The translations under genes and the position numbers were made by a program. DNA of 64,000 bases from Lysinibacillus sp. FSL K6-0232 (GTDB lineage: Bacteria; Bacillota; Bacilli; Bacillales_A; Planococcaceae), in contig NZ_JBBOYW010000001.1 in assembly GCF_038008325.1 (NCBI RefSeq), positions 2,780,001-2,844,000 on the forward strand, read 5' to 3'. Each line of letters starts with the position of its first letter. Within the stretch, counting starts at the first letter, position 1. A model generated the notes under the pieces. It saw only the letters and a program-made list of their open reading frames with translations. It ran no database searches and was not told where the DNA came from. Positions 8,557 through 17,388 of this stretch are shown here, piece after piece.

Positions 8557-8689
8557 ATTACAGACAGTCACTAAAACAATTATTTCCATTTTATTAAAAG
8601 AAAAAAATCTTCCATAGGCTTGGCTTTTTTAAAAGTAAAGGTTATCACAATTAATTGTGACAATCACAAAGGCAATTTCATTTAGCATA

Positions 8690-8730
8690 AAAAGAAAGCT
8701 GTGCAAAAAGAATTTCATTTTTGCACAGCC
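8690..8730 (-). terminator. Intrinsic terminator after ysmA
   Basis: GCTGTGCAAAAA (8698-8709) pairs with TTTTTGCACAGC (8718-8729); T-rich sequence follows on the minus strand. A separate 16-bp perfect palindrome, TCACAATTAATTGTGA, lies beyond it at 8645-8660. Confidence 0.8.
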
Positions 8731-8755
8731 CGCTACTATAAATTTAACTTTATAA

Positions 8756-9220
8756 TTAGTGTGAAATGGTTGATAGGTTGACGAGGCGTACTTTTTCCTC
8801 TTCCGAAAGAGGTACACTTTTGCCTGTCTTCGCATCAATTTGAACAAGTGTACCACGACCTGTAAAGCAAATTTCATCCTTTTGATTTTTCGCTAAATAA
8901 TGAATATCCAATGATGAATTGCCGACTTTTGCAATTTTCGTGTAAATTCGTAACACATCATTAAAGAAAACTTGCTTTATATAGTCGCATTGTAAATCAG
9001 CTACTATTGGAATGCTTTGTGTATTCTGTCCTGTTGTTACAGGTATTGACACCCCTAAATGACGAAGATAGTCTGTCCTTGCTTGCTCAAAATAAATAAA
9101 GCTCACCGTATTATTCATATGCCCAAACATATCTGTTTCTGAAAAGCGTACACGCACTTCCGAATAAAATGAAAAGTCCTTTACCCACTCTTGAAAGTTT
9201 CCAATATAGCTTGCTTTCAT
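8756..9220 (-). CDS. ysmA: Acyl-CoA thioesterase of the 4HBT hot-dog fold
   Basis: A 154-residue thioesterase-like protein. VRFSETDMFGHMNNTVSFIYFEQAR is the typical 4-hydroxybenzoyl-CoA thioesterase core with the catalytic Asp (in SETDMFGH). The start MKASYIG at 9220 is chosen because AGGGGATGG precedes it; a longer frame to 9262 has no ribosome site. In B. subtilis ysmA occupies the same place between gerE and sdhB. Substrate unknown; probably acyl-CoA hydrolysis. Confidence 0.88.
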   Translation of the reverse strand: MKASYIGNFQEWVKDFSFYSEVRVRFSETDMFGHMNNTVSFIYFEQARTDYLRHLGVSIPVTTGQNTQSIPIVADLQCDYIKQVFFNDVLRIYTKIAKVGNSSLDIHYLAKNQKDEICFTGRGTLVQIDAKTGKSVPLSEEEKVRLVNLSTISH

Positions 9221-9348
9221 GTGAACACCATCCCCTATTATTTTATTTGCCAATTTTAGCAACTACTTTTCATTGATAGCTAATGGCAAATAGTAAATGA
9301 ATACATATTCATTATAAAAGAAAACACTATATTATGATAGAAAAAACA

Positions 9349-9385
9349 TGAAAACTCCCTTATACATAATGTATAAGGAAGTTTA
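9349..9385 (-). terminator. Terminator of the sdhCAB operon
   Basis: AAACTTCCTTATACAT pairs almost perfectly with ATGTATAAGGGAGTTTT (9351-9383 on +), just after the sdhB stop, with a T run further on. Confidence 0.75.
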
Positions 9386-9397
9386 GGTTGTCCATTA

Positions 9398-10177
9398 TTA
9401 GTCCACAAAGTGGTCAGAACCGAAGAAGTTACGGAACATTTGCACTGTAGTTGCACGGTTTAATGAAGCGATGGATGTTGTTAAAGGAATACCTTTTGGA
9501 CATGCAGCTACACAGTTTTGAGAGTTACCGCAGTTTGCAAGACCACCATCACCCATAATCGCATTTAAACGTTCATCTTTAATCATAGCACCAGTTGGGT
9601 GAGTGTTGAAAAGACGTACTTGTGATAATGGAGCTGGTCCGATGAATGAAGCTTTTTCAGACACGTTTGGACATGCTTCCATACATACACCACAAGTCAT
9701 ACATTTAGATAATTCATAAGCCCATTGACGTTTACCTTCTGGCATACGTGGACCTTCACCTAAATCATACGTACCATCGATTGGCACCCATGCTTTAACT
9801 TTTTTAAGCGCGTTGAACATACGTTCACGGTCAACCTGTAGGTCACGAATAACAGGGAATGTTTTCATTGGCTCCAATTTAATCGGCTCTGTCAATTGGT
9901 CTACTAGTGTAGAACATGATTGACGTGGACGGCCATTGATCACCATTGAACATGCACCACAAACTTCTTCTAAACAGTTCATATCCCATGATACTGGTGA
10001 TGTGTTTACACCATCTTCAGTAACAGGATTTTTTTGAATTTCCATTAAAATTGAAATTACGTTCATACCATGACGGTAAGGCACTTGGAATTTTTGCCAG
10101 TAGCTATTGCCGCCTTGTGTATCTTGACGTAAGATTTCCACTTTGACCATTCTTCCAGTATTAGCTGCGATTTGCAT
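9398..10177 (-). CDS. sdhB: Succinate dehydrogenase iron-sulfur subunit
   Basis: A 259-residue subunit of respiratory complex II, carrying electrons from the SdhA flavin to the quinone site. The N-terminal ferredoxin domain has the [2Fe-2S] ligands (CLEEVCGACSMVINGRPRQSC). The C-terminal domain has CMTCGVCMEACP and CGNSQNCVAACPKGIP for the [4Fe-4S] and [3Fe-4S] clusters. It starts 5 bases after the sdhA stop. It is the last gene of sdhCAB. Confidence 0.97.
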   Translation of the reverse strand: MQIAANTGRMVKVEILRQDTQGGNSYWQKFQVPYRHGMNVISILMEIQKNPVTEDGVNTSPVSWDMNCLEEVCGACSMVINGRPRQSCSTLVDQLTEPIKLEPMKTFPVIRDLQVDRERMFNALKKVKAWVPIDGTYDLGEGPRMPEGKRQWAYELSKCMTCGVCMEACPNVSEKASFIGPAPLSQVRLFNTHPTGAMIKDERLNAIMGDGGLANCGNSQNCVAACPKGIPLTTSIASLNRATTVQMFRNFFGSDHFVD

Positions 10178-10182
10178 AACTT

Positions 10183-11937
10183 TTAGTCTCCTTTCGCAGA
10201 GTAGTCGCGTTTACGTGGTGGGATTAATGAAACGTCGACTTCTTGGTACGTGATGATTGGATTACCAGTAGCTGGGTCAAACTTCGCCATTGTTGTTTTT
10301 AAGAAGTTCTCATCATCACGGTTAGGGAAATCAGGTTTATAGTGTGCACCACGAGATTCATTACGTAATAGTGCACCTTTTGTCATTACTTTTGCAAGCA
10401 CTAACATATTTTTAAGCTGACGTGTAAAGTGTGCGCCTTGATTGCTCCATTTTTGCGTATCATTGATGTTGATGTTGTTCCAACGCTCAGTAAGCTCATC
10501 AAGTTTTTTCAATGTATCTTCAAGCTGATCATTGTAACGTACTACAGTCATTGTAGCAGTCATCATTTCACCAAGCTCTTTATGCAGTAAGTAAGCGTTT
10601 TCTGTGCCTTCCATTTTCATGATAGCATCCCATTTCGCTTGTTCCTCTTTTACACGAGCATCGTAAATCTCTTGTGGAAGATCTTCAGCATGCTTTTTAA
10701 GACCTTTTACATAGTCTACTGCGTTTGGTCCTGCAACCATACCACCGTAGATAGCAGATAATAATGAGTTTGCACCAAGACGGTTTGCACCATGTTGAGA
10801 GTAATCACATTCACCTGCTGCAAATAGACCAGGAATTTCAGTCATTTGATTGTAGTCAACCCATAATCCACCCATTGAATAGTGAACTGCTGGGAAAATT
10901 TTCATTGGTAATTTACGTGGGTCATCCCCTACGAATTTTTCGTAGATTTCGATGATACCACCAAGTTTAACGTCCAATTCATGTGGATCTTTATGTGAAA
11001 GATCTAGGTATACCATGTTTTCGCCATTGATACCAAGTTTTTGGTTTACACAAACGTCGAAAATTTCACGTGTCGCAATATCACGTGGTACTAAGTTACC
11101 ATAAGCTGGGTATTTCTCTTCTAAGAAGTACCAAGGTTTACCGTCTTTATAAGTCCAAATACGACCACCTTCACCACGAGCTGATTCTGACATTAGACGG
11201 TTTTTGTCATCTCCAGGAATCGCTGTTGGGTGAATTTGAATGAATTCACCATTCGCATATGAAGCACCTTGTTGATAAACGATAGAAGCAGCAGAGCCTG
11301 TGTTAATAACAGAGTTTGTTGTTTTACCGAAGATAATACCAGGGCCACCAGTCGCCATAATAACAGCGTCTGCACGGAATGATTTAATTTCCTCTGTACG
11401 CATATCTTGCGCTACGATACCACGACAAACGCCGTCTTCATCGATAATAACACCAAGGAATTCCCAATGTTCATATTTATTTACTAAACCAGCTACTTCA
11501 TGAGAACGAACTTGCTCATCTAGCGCATATAGTAATTGTTGACCTGTTGTTGCACCAGAGAAAGCTGTACGGTGCATTAAAGTACCACCAAAACGACGGA
11601 AATCTAAAAGTCCTTCTGGTGTACGGTTGAACATAACACCCATACGATCCATTAAGTGGATAATGCCAGGTGCTGCATCACACATACCTTTAACTGGTGG
11701 TTGGTTCGCTAGGAAGTCCCCACCATAAACTGTATCATCAAAGTGGATCCATGGAGAATCCCCTTCACCTTTAGTATTTACCGCACCATTAATTCCGCCT
11801 TGCGCACAAACAGAGTGTGAGCGTTTTACAGGAACTAATGAGAATAAATCAACTTCAGTACCAACTTCAGCTGCTTTAATCGTTGCCATCAGACCGGCAA
11901 GACCACCGCCGACAACAATTATTTTGCTTTTCGCCAT
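10183..11937 (-). CDS. sdhA: Succinate dehydrogenase flavoprotein subunit
   Basis: A 584-residue FAD subunit oxidising succinate to fumarate in the TCA cycle. The N-terminal GGGLAGLMA dinucleotide fold is followed by RSHSVCAQGGINGA, which holds the histidine for covalent FAD. Also seen are the HPTAIPG substrate region, SESARGEGGR with the catalytic arginine, and GLFAAGECD. The length is normal for the Bacillus-type protein. It lies in sdhCAB between the cytochrome and the iron-sulfur subunit. Confidence 0.97.
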   Translation of the reverse strand: MAKSKIIVVGGGLAGLMATIKAAEVGTEVDLFSLVPVKRSHSVCAQGGINGAVNTKGEGDSPWIHFDDTVYGGDFLANQPPVKGMCDAAPGIIHLMDRMGVMFNRTPEGLLDFRRFGGTLMHRTAFSGATTGQQLLYALDEQVRSHEVAGLVNKYEHWEFLGVIIDEDGVCRGIVAQDMRTEEIKSFRADAVIMATGGPGIIFGKTTNSVINTGSAASIVYQQGASYANGEFIQIHPTAIPGDDKNRLMSESARGEGGRIWTYKDGKPWYFLEEKYPAYGNLVPRDIATREIFDVCVNQKLGINGENMVYLDLSHKDPHELDVKLGGIIEIYEKFVGDDPRKLPMKIFPAVHYSMGGLWVDYNQMTEIPGLFAAGECDYSQHGANRLGANSLLSAIYGGMVAGPNAVDYVKGLKKHAEDLPQEIYDARVKEEQAKWDAIMKMEGTENAYLLHKELGEMMTATMTVVRYNDQLEDTLKKLDELTERWNNININDTQKWSNQGAHFTRQLKNMLVLAKVMTKGALLRNESRGAHYKPDFPNRDDENFLKTTMAKFDPATGNPIITYQEVDVSLIPPRKRDYSAKGD

Positions 11938-12007
11938 GATTATTTCTCACTCCTCTTAAAAAATTGCAATGATTGCATGTGCTCTTCTACTATAGCTTCT
12001 TATTCAA

Positions 12008-12622
12008 TTAAACGAATGCTAGAATAGCAGCCACACCAACGACACTTAGAATTACGAAAATAATGTTTGTTACGTAAGTAGCAATCTTTTGAGACTGAGG
12101 AGATTGTGTAATACCCCAGCTTACTAGGAATGCCCATAAACCGTTTGATAAGTGGAAAGTTGCTGATAGAATACCAACAATGTAGAATCCAAGCATAAAT
12201 GGATTAGCAACGATTTCTTCCATCATGTTAAAGTTAACATCAGCACCAAGCGCCTTTTGAATACGCGTTTGGAAGATATGCCATGCAATGAAAATCACTA
12301 AAAATACACCAGTGAAACGTTGTAAAGAGAACATCCAGTTACGGTATGTACTAAAACGTCCTGTGTTTGGTGTAGCCGTGAATGCAATATACACACCATA
12401 GAATGCATGGAATAGCAATGGGATATAAATCACAACCCATTCAATTAGCAGCAGTAGTGAGTGAGGAACTAACTCCATAACTCCTGTTGCATCATTGTAA
12501 GACTGTTCACCGCCAACAGCAGTGAAGTTCAATGACAAGTGGAACACCAAGAACAAACCTACTGGAATGACCCCAAGTAGAGAATGTAAGCGGCGCCATA
12601 AAAACTCTCGATCTTTCGACAA
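12008..12622 (-). CDS. sdhC: Succinate dehydrogenase cytochrome b558 subunit
   Basis: A 204-residue membrane anchor of the Bacillus-type five-helix, di-heme cytochrome b558, binding menaquinone. The start RRLHSLLGVIPVGLFLVFHLSLN is typical, and histidines in helices 1, 2, 3 and 4 (HLSLN, LFHAFYG, AWHIFQ, FHLSNG) are candidate heme ligands. The start is TTG at 12622, preceded by a GGGGGG-rich ribosome site at eight bases; the protein beginning (MSKDREF) matches the family. A strong SigA-type promoter is at 12735-12763, leaving a leader of about 105 bases. Confidence 0.96.
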   Translation of the reverse strand: MSKDREFLWRRLHSLLGVIPVGLFLVFHLSLNFTAVGGEQSYNDATGVMELVPHSLLLLIEWVVIYIPLLFHAFYGVYIAFTATPNTGRFSTYRNWMFSLQRFTGVFLVIFIAWHIFQTRIQKALGADVNFNMMEEIVANPFMLGFYIVGILSATFHLSNGLWAFLVSWGITQSPQSQKIATYVTNIIFVILSVVGVAAILAFV

Positions 12623-12692
12623 GACTATTACCCCCCTTAGTACTTAAAATAGCACAACAAAAGAAGTCATCATTTTGTAAATGATACTTCAT

Positions 12693-12780
12693 TGACTGTG
12701 TATTTCATCATGGTACAATATTATGACATGTTTATTGTACTCTCAAGAGCTACAAGCGTCAAGGTTGCTTGGCGTTTTTC
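12693..12780 (+). ncRNA. Possible short transcript opposing the sdhC promoter
   Basis: On the + strand TTGACT (12693-12698) and TACAAT (12715-12720) are 16 bases apart, and an 8-bp stem-loop with a T5 tail ends at 12780 (arms 12757-12764 and 12769-12776). Together they predict an RNA of about 50 bases crossing the sdhC promoter in the opposite direction. The promoter could instead serve yslB. Confidence 0.3.
12735..12763 (-). promoter_or_regulatory. sdhCAB promoter
   Basis: Minus-strand TTGACG (12758-12763), 17-base spacer, TACAAT (12735-12740). Transcription should start near 12728. Confidence 0.7.
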
Positions 12781-12894
12781 ATAGCGCTTATTAAAGAATT
12801 AATCTAGTACATAATGCGTTGTTTTTTCTCGAAAAATCTATTTTTACATTATCGACATTGAGTTTTAAGAAAATTCTAAGAAAGAAGGATACTA

Positions 12895-13320
12895 ATGTTA
12901 AACACTCCATCTCCTACAATCTCAGCATTTGGCTATGAAATTATTCGCGATCATATTTTATCTGCTATCCTTGGTAAACATGAAGATGATGTCCTTTATT
13001 GGGCTGGTAAAGACCTTGCACGCAAGTTTCCCTGTAAAACACAAGGCGAATTAATCGCATTTTTCACAGATGCCTGTTGGGGTACATTAGAGCTTATCAA
13101 GGAATCAAAGGATGGGCGCATTTTTCAATTGACAAATGACCCCGAACTACTGCAAATGAAGCAGCGCAGCTTTAGACTTGAGGCAGGATTTATAGCTGAA
13201 CAAATTCAGCTCGAAAAGGGCTTGTTAACAGAATGCTATGATGAAAAGCGTGAGAAGCAACAATATGTTATGTTTACAGTAAAATGGGATGCTAAGGAAC
13301 ATATCATATCTGCAAAGTGA
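12895..13320 (+). CDS. yslB: YslB family protein (DUF2507)
   Basis: A 141-residue protein of the YslB family, located between sdhC and lysC exactly as in B. subtilis. It is transcribed divergently from sdhCAB. The family has an alpha/beta fold with similarity to the 4-vinyl reductase/heme-NO type fold, and its role is unknown to me. GAAAGAAGGA precedes the ATG. A bidirectional terminator follows. Confidence 0.9.
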   Translation: MLNTPSPTISAFGYEIIRDHILSAILGKHEDDVLYWAGKDLARKFPCKTQGELIAFFTDACWGTLELIKESKDGRIFQLTNDPELLQMKQRSFRLEAGFIAEQIQLEKGLLTECYDEKREKQQYVMFTVKWDAKEHIISAK

Positions 13321-13328
13321 CAAAAAGA

Positions 13329-13365
13329 GGAAATCTCTGATGAATATGAGATTTCCCCTTTTTTA
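13329..13365. terminator. Bidirectional terminator between yslB and lysC
   Basis: GGAAATCTC (13329-13337) pairs with GAGATTTCC (13348-13356). T6 follows on the + strand and T5 on the minus strand, so it can serve both convergent genes. Confidence 0.85.
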
Positions 13366-13455
13366 TTACAGTTTCTACTATTATTATAGAAGATATTCAT
13401 CTATTGATTATGGTAAGGCAAAGTCTGTGAAACAAAGGTCTATTAACACGCCTCA

Positions 13456-13947
13456 TTATATATAAATCGTTTGCTCTAAATTAAATTCATCATGCAATGC
13501 ATTTGCTGCACGAATCATCTCATCCTGTGGTACAACAACAGATACTTTAATTTCAGATGTGCTTACCATTTTAACTGGGATATTTTCACAACGTAAGCGA
13601 TCAAACATACGTGCAGCAACACCGGGATTAGATGCCATACCTGAGCCAATGATGGATACTTTCGCTAATCCAATCTCAAAGTCTGCAAAGTTAAAGCCTA
13701 GCGATAATTTGCTATCCTCTAAAACACGTAATGCGTCTGCAAACTCCTCTTTTAAAATCGAGAATGACACAGTCGGCTTCACTCCATCAATAATGGCTTG
13801 AACAATAATATCTACATTAATATGATTTTCCGCAAGCACTGTAAAAATATCAGCTAACGAAGCATCAGAATATGTATCATAGCCAACTGTTAAACGAATA
13901 ATATCTGACTCAAAGGCCACACCACGAACAACTAAATTTTTCTCCAT
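13456..13947 (-). CDS. lysC: Aspartokinase II beta subunit from an internal start
   Basis: Within lysC an AAGGAGG lies eight bases before an in-frame ATG at 13947. Translation from there gives 163 residues (MEKNLVVRGV...), exactly the ACT regulatory half. In B. subtilis LysC the beta subunit arises from the same kind of in-frame internal initiation and forms an alpha2beta2 enzyme. The arrangement here is inferred from the sequence and that precedent. Confidence 0.75.
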   Translation of the reverse strand: MEKNLVVRGVAFESDIIRLTVGYDTYSDASLADIFTVLAENHINVDIIVQAIIDGVKPTVSFSILKEEFADALRVLEDSKLSLGFNFADFEIGLAKVSIIGSGMASNPGVAARMFDRLRCENIPVKMVSTSEIKVSVVVPQDEMIRAANALHDEFNLEQTIYI

Positions 13948-14682
13948 CTCAACTTCCTCCTTCAATAAAGTGCCTACTGATTGCCCCGAACTAGCACGTA
14001 TAATTACAGGCATTTGAAATTTCTTTGCCAACTCTATCGCACGTGGATGAATAACTTGTGATCCTAAATTGGCTAGCTCTAGCATTTCATCATAGGAAAT
14101 TTCCTGTAGCTGCTGAGCCTTTGCTACATAACGAGGGTCTGCTGTATAAACACCATCAACATCTGTATAAATATCAACACGCTCTGCTTTCAATGCTACA
14201 GCTAGCGCTACAGCAGTTGTTTCAGCTCCCCCTTTGCCAAGCGTTGTTATATTATTCATATCGTCAATGCCTTGCTCACCAGCAACAACCACAATACTGC
14301 CTTGTGTAAAATGCTCTTCGATACGACTAACATCTAAATAATCGATACGTGCATGACTATATATACGATCTGTATGAATACCTGCTTGCCACCCTGTTAA
14401 TGACACCGCACCATATCCTGCTTCCTGTAGTGTAATAGCCAATAAGGCACTTGACTGCTGCGAGCATGTTGACATAAGTACAGCTAGCTCTCGCTTTGAT
14501 ACCTCATCTGTTAAATGCTGCACCATTCTTTTTATCTCATTTGCAGATTGCCCTATGCCAGCAACTACAACAATCACATCTAGCCCTCTATCCTTTTCTG
14601 CAATAGCTCTTTGAGCCATTTCTTGAATTTGTTCAGTGGAAGCTAAAATAGCTCCTCCACATTTCATCACAATTCTAGCCAT
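13456..14682 (-). CDS. lysC: Aspartokinase II alpha subunit (lysine-regulated)
   Basis: A 408-residue aspartate kinase, first step of lysine, threonine and methionine (and dipicolinate) synthesis. The N-terminal kinase domain has MKCGGAILAS (a variant of the usual KFGGTS), TLGKGGAETTAVALA and the YTDVDGVYTADPR loop. Two ACT domains follow from about 265. GAGGGGA precedes the ATG. A lysine riboswitch at 14717-14958 sits directly upstream, so lysine availability controls it. An internal ribosome site and ATG at 13947 would give the separate beta subunit, as known for B. subtilis LysC. The KFGGTS to KCGGAI change in the nucleotide-binding motif is notable. Confidence 0.95.
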   Translation of the reverse strand: MARIVMKCGGAILASTEQIQEMAQRAIAEKDRGLDVIVVVAGIGQSANEIKRMVQHLTDEVSKRELAVLMSTCSQQSSALLAITLQEAGYGAVSLTGWQAGIHTDRIYSHARIDYLDVSRIEEHFTQGSIVVVAGEQGIDDMNNITTLGKGGAETTAVALAVALKAERVDIYTDVDGVYTADPRYVAKAQQLQEISYDEMLELANLGSQVIHPRAIELAKKFQMPVIIRASSGQSVGTLLKEEVEMEKNLVVRGVAFESDIIRLTVGYDTYSDASLADIFTVLAENHINVDIIVQAIIDGVKPTVSFSILKEEFADALRVLEDSKLSLGFNFADFEIGLAKVSIIGSGMASNPGVAARMFDRLRCENIPVKMVSTSEIKVSVVVPQDEMIRAANALHDEFNLEQTIYI

Positions 14683-14716
14683 TTGTATTCCCCTCTCTGT
14701 TTCTCCAGAAAACTAA

Positions 14717-14958
14717 AAGCAGCTTTCACATAACGTGAAAGCTGCTGATAACATGTACAATAAACGTAACTTGTGCATGTGTGATAGCTCTCCGAAACGT
14801 TTAGAATCGACAGTCTTACATCTCTTAAATGCAAAACCAGTACAGCACTGGAAACAACAATGCTATACTTCGGCAAGCTCCCCTTTCACACAATGTCCTT
14901 GGATTTGTTCATCCTCAATCGTGTTACTTTTGAACCTTGCACCTCTATCATCACTTAA
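14717..14958 (-). promoter_or_regulatory. Lysine riboswitch (L-box) with terminator
   Basis: Read on the minus strand the leader has the conserved L-box pieces in order: GATAGAGGTGCAAG, AAAAGTAAC, GGGGAGCTTGCCGAAGTA, GCTGTACTGG, AAGACTGTC and the closing GGAGAGCTATCAC that pairs with the first segment. The aptamer covers about 14780-14958. A 12-bp terminator stem (14718-14729 with 14735-14746, AGCAGCTTTCAC arms) with a T-rich tail is the expression platform. Lysine binding is expected to stop transcription before lysC. Confidence 0.93.
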
Positions 14959-15011
14959 ATAGTGAAGTATTTAATTTGTCTAGCCTTTGTATTCATAACC
15001 TTAGCATATGT

Positions 15012-16802
15012 TTATTCCTTTGACAATGACTGTTGCTGAAAATAGGCATAGATATTGCTTGCTAGATGAGCTGGCATTCCAGCCTCCTGTAAGGCAAGTT
15101 CACTAGCCTCACGAATTTTTTTTACTGAGCCAAAATGCTTTAACAATTGCTGTTTTCGTTTTGGACCTACACCCTCAATATGATCAAGCACAGACTGGAT
15201 AGCATGCTTCTCATGCTGCTGACGCAGGAAAGTAATGGCAAAGCGGTGTACCTCATCTTGAATACGCTGTAGCAAGTAAAAGCCATCGCTTGTACGCTTT
15301 AGGGCAATTACTTCTGGGGGATCGCCAAACAACAACTGTGATGTATTATGTTTATCATCCTTTGCTAAACCTGCAATCGGTATAACAAGTCCAAGCTCAT
15401 CCTCTAATACTTCGCGAGCCACTTCCATTTGCCCCTTCCCACCATCAATTAATACTAAATCTGGGAGCGGTAAGCCTTCCTTTAAAACGCGTGTATAGCG
15501 TCGACGTATCACCTCTTGCATTGCACCATAGTCATCATGTTTGGCAGCTGTACGTGTTTTATATTTACGATATTCCTTTTTAGCAGGTTTGCCATCGACA
15601 AATACAACCATTGCAGAAACCGCATCAGCTCCATGCATATGGCTATTATCAAAAGCTTCAATGCGCAGGGGCGCAGAGATGCCCATTGCTTCTCCAAGTG
15701 CCTCACATGCACCAATTGTTCGCTCTTCCTGCCGTTCAATGAGCTGGAATTTTGCTGCCACTGCAATTTCAGCATTTTTAGTGGCAAGATCAACAAGTTC
15801 CTTTTTTTGTCCTCGCTTTGGTGTTAATACTTTGATCGCTAATAGCTCTGTTAAAATAGCTGCATCAATTGCCTGTGGAATAAAAATCTCCTTTGGCTTA
15901 ATATGTTCAGGCTTTTCATAAAAACGTCCAACAAATGTTAAAAATTCCTCCTCTGCTTCTTGATAAATTGGGAAAATCGAAACATCACGCTCAATAAGCT
16001 TGCCTTGTCGCACAAAGAACACCTGAACACACATCCAGCCTTTTTCAACGGCATAGCCGAATATATCACGATTTGTTGTATCATTTGACACAATTTTTTG
16101 TTTTTGCATCACCGTTTCAATATGTGCGATTTGATCCCGAAACTCCTTTGCTCGCTCAAACTCTAAATTTTCAGCAGCTGCCAGCATTTTCACTTCAAGC
16201 TCCTTTTTAACAGCCTCAACACCGCCATTTAAAAACTTCGTTATATCCTCAATCATCTCTTGATAAACTTGCTGCTCAATATCTTTGACGCACGGTGCTA
16301 AACATTGGTTCATATGATAATATAAGCAAACTTTAGATGGCAATTGCACACATTTTCGTAGCGGATATAGACGATCTAGAAGCTTTTTTGTTTCATTTGC
16401 TGCATAGGCATTTGGATAAGGACCAAAATATTTCGCCTTATCTTTTTTTACTTTACGTGTTGTTAGAAGGCGAGGATATTTTTCATTGGTAATTTTTAAA
16501 TAGGGATATGTTTTATCATCTGTTAGCATGACATTGTACTTAGGGTCATGTAATTTAATAAGATTTAGCTCTAAAATAAGTGCTTCAATATTAGAGGATG
16601 TCACAATATACTCAAAATCCTCAATTTCACCAACAAGTCGTTGCGTTTTCCCCTCATGTGTACCTGTAAAATAGGAGCGCACACGATTTTTTAATATTTT
16701 GGCTTTCCCCACATAAATAATGATCCCCTGTCGATCCTTCATCAAATAGCAGCCAGGCTGATCTGGTAAAATTTCAAGCTTACGTTTTATTAAATCATTC
16801 AT
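15012..16802 (-). CDS. uvrC: UvrABC excinuclease subunit C
   Basis: A 596-residue nuclease making both incisions in nucleotide excision repair. In order: GIY-YIG domain ([20 protein letters not shown], about 14-95), UvrB-binding UVR motif ([15 protein letters not shown], about 210-225), the RNase H-like C-terminal nuclease with DNSHMHGAD and [10 protein letters not shown], and a final helix-hairpin-helix pair ([18 protein letters not shown]). The length is normal. It lies between trxA and lysC as in B. subtilis. Confidence 0.97.
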   Translation of the reverse strand: MNDLIKRKLEILPDQPGCYLMKDRQGIIIYVGKAKILKNRVRSYFTGTHEGKTQRLVGEIEDFEYIVTSSNIEALILELNLIKLHDPKYNVMLTDDKTYPYLKITNEKYPRLLTTRKVKKDKAKYFGPYPNAYAANETKKLLDRLYPLRKCVQLPSKVCLYYHMNQCLAPCVKDIEQQVYQEMIEDITKFLNGGVEAVKKELEVKMLAAAENLEFERAKEFRDQIAHIETVMQKQKIVSNDTTNRDIFGYAVEKGWMCVQVFFVRQGKLIERDVSIFPIYQEAEEEFLTFVGRFYEKPEHIKPKEIFIPQAIDAAILTELLAIKVLTPKRGQKKELVDLATKNAEIAVAAKFQLIERQEERTIGACEALGEAMGISAPLRIEAFDNSHMHGADAVSAMVVFVDGKPAKKEYRKYKTRTAAKHDDYGAMQEVIRRRYTRVLKEGLPLPDLVLIDGGKGQMEVAREVLEDELGLVIPIAGLAKDDKHNTSQLLFGDPPEVIALKRTSDGFYLLQRIQDEVHRFAITFLRQQHEKHAIQSVLDHIEGVGPKRKQQLLKHFGSVKKIREASELALQEAGMPAHLASNIYAYFQQQSLSKE

Positions 16803-16856
16803 TGCCTACCTGCCCCCATCTCCTAAAATTTCTATTTATGATATTATTATAACGAA

Positions 16857-16894
16857 AAAAAGCCGAACACATCTATAGATGGTTCGACTTTTGT
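16857..16894 (-). terminator. Intrinsic terminator after trxA
   Basis: AGTCGAACCATCT pairs with AGATGTGTTCGGCT on the minus strand and a T7 run follows. Confidence 0.85.
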
Positions 16895-16906
16895 AAATTT
16901 CATTGC

Positions 16907-17218
16907 TTACGCATGTTTTGCGATAAATGCTTCTAGTGCTTCTTTAGGTTGGAAGCCTACAGTTTTATCAACTAATTCGCCATCTTTAAATAATAGTAAA
17001 GATGGGATGGACATAATTTGATATTGTGCTGCTGTGCCTTGGTTGTTGTCTACATCCACTTTTACAATTTTAGCTGCGCTTCCTTCAGCGTCCATTTCTT
17101 CAAGAACTGGTCCGATCATTTTACATGGTCCACACCAAGCAGCCCAAAAGTCTACTAGCACTAACCCCTCTTTAATATCATCTTGGAACGTAGCGTCCGT
17201 TGCGTGTACAATTGCCAT
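16907..17218 (-). CDS. trxA: Thioredoxin
   Basis: A 103-residue cytoplasmic thioredoxin reducing protein disulfides. The active site WCGPCK is at about 28-33 in LVDFWAAWCGPCKMIGPVLEE; the cis-proline loop SIPSLL and the FKDGE turn are present. AAGGAGG precedes the ATG. It has its own terminator and probably its own promoter (extended -10 at 17250-17258). Confidence 0.97.
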   Translation of the reverse strand: MAIVHATDATFQDDIKEGLVLVDFWAAWCGPCKMIGPVLEEMDAEGSAAKIVKVDVDNNQGTAAQYQIMSIPSLLLFKDGELVDKTVGFQPKEALEAFIAKHA

Positions 17219-17249
17219 TTGAAATCCTCCTTAAACTTACTATGCTTGT

Positions 17250-17258
17250 AGTATAGCA
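17250..17258 (-). promoter_or_regulatory. Extended -10 promoter of trxA
   Basis: Minus-strand TGCTATACT forms an extended -10 about 32 bases before the trxA start; no good -35 is visible. Confidence 0.4.
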
Positions 17259-17351
17259 TGGATAAATTCACTTGAGCGAACAATCTGCCTAGAATGTATT
17301 TTTTACCCTTCTATCGCTTATTCATGCTATATCAAGCTTTCCGTAGTCATA

Positions 17352-17381
17352 TAAAAAGCTGAGGAATTAGCTTCCTCAGCC
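17352..17381 (-). terminator. Terminator of the fadR-fadB-etfBA operon
   Basis: GCTGAGGAA and TTCCTCAGC arms (17358-17366 with 17372-17380) followed by T5 on the minus strand, immediately after etfA. Confidence 0.88.
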
Positions 17382-17388
17382 CTACTAT

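Noticed and set aside
8629-8877. Minus-strand open frame at the 3' end of ysmA
   Set aside because: It runs out of frame through the ysmA end and across its terminator; no ribosome site.
12507-12692. Minus-strand frame covering the sdhC start
   Set aside because: It is out of frame with sdhC and overlaps its leader and ribosome site.
14667-14962. Open frames on both strands upstream of lysC
   Set aside because: They lie within the lysine riboswitch; structure and conserved RNA motifs explain the sequence.
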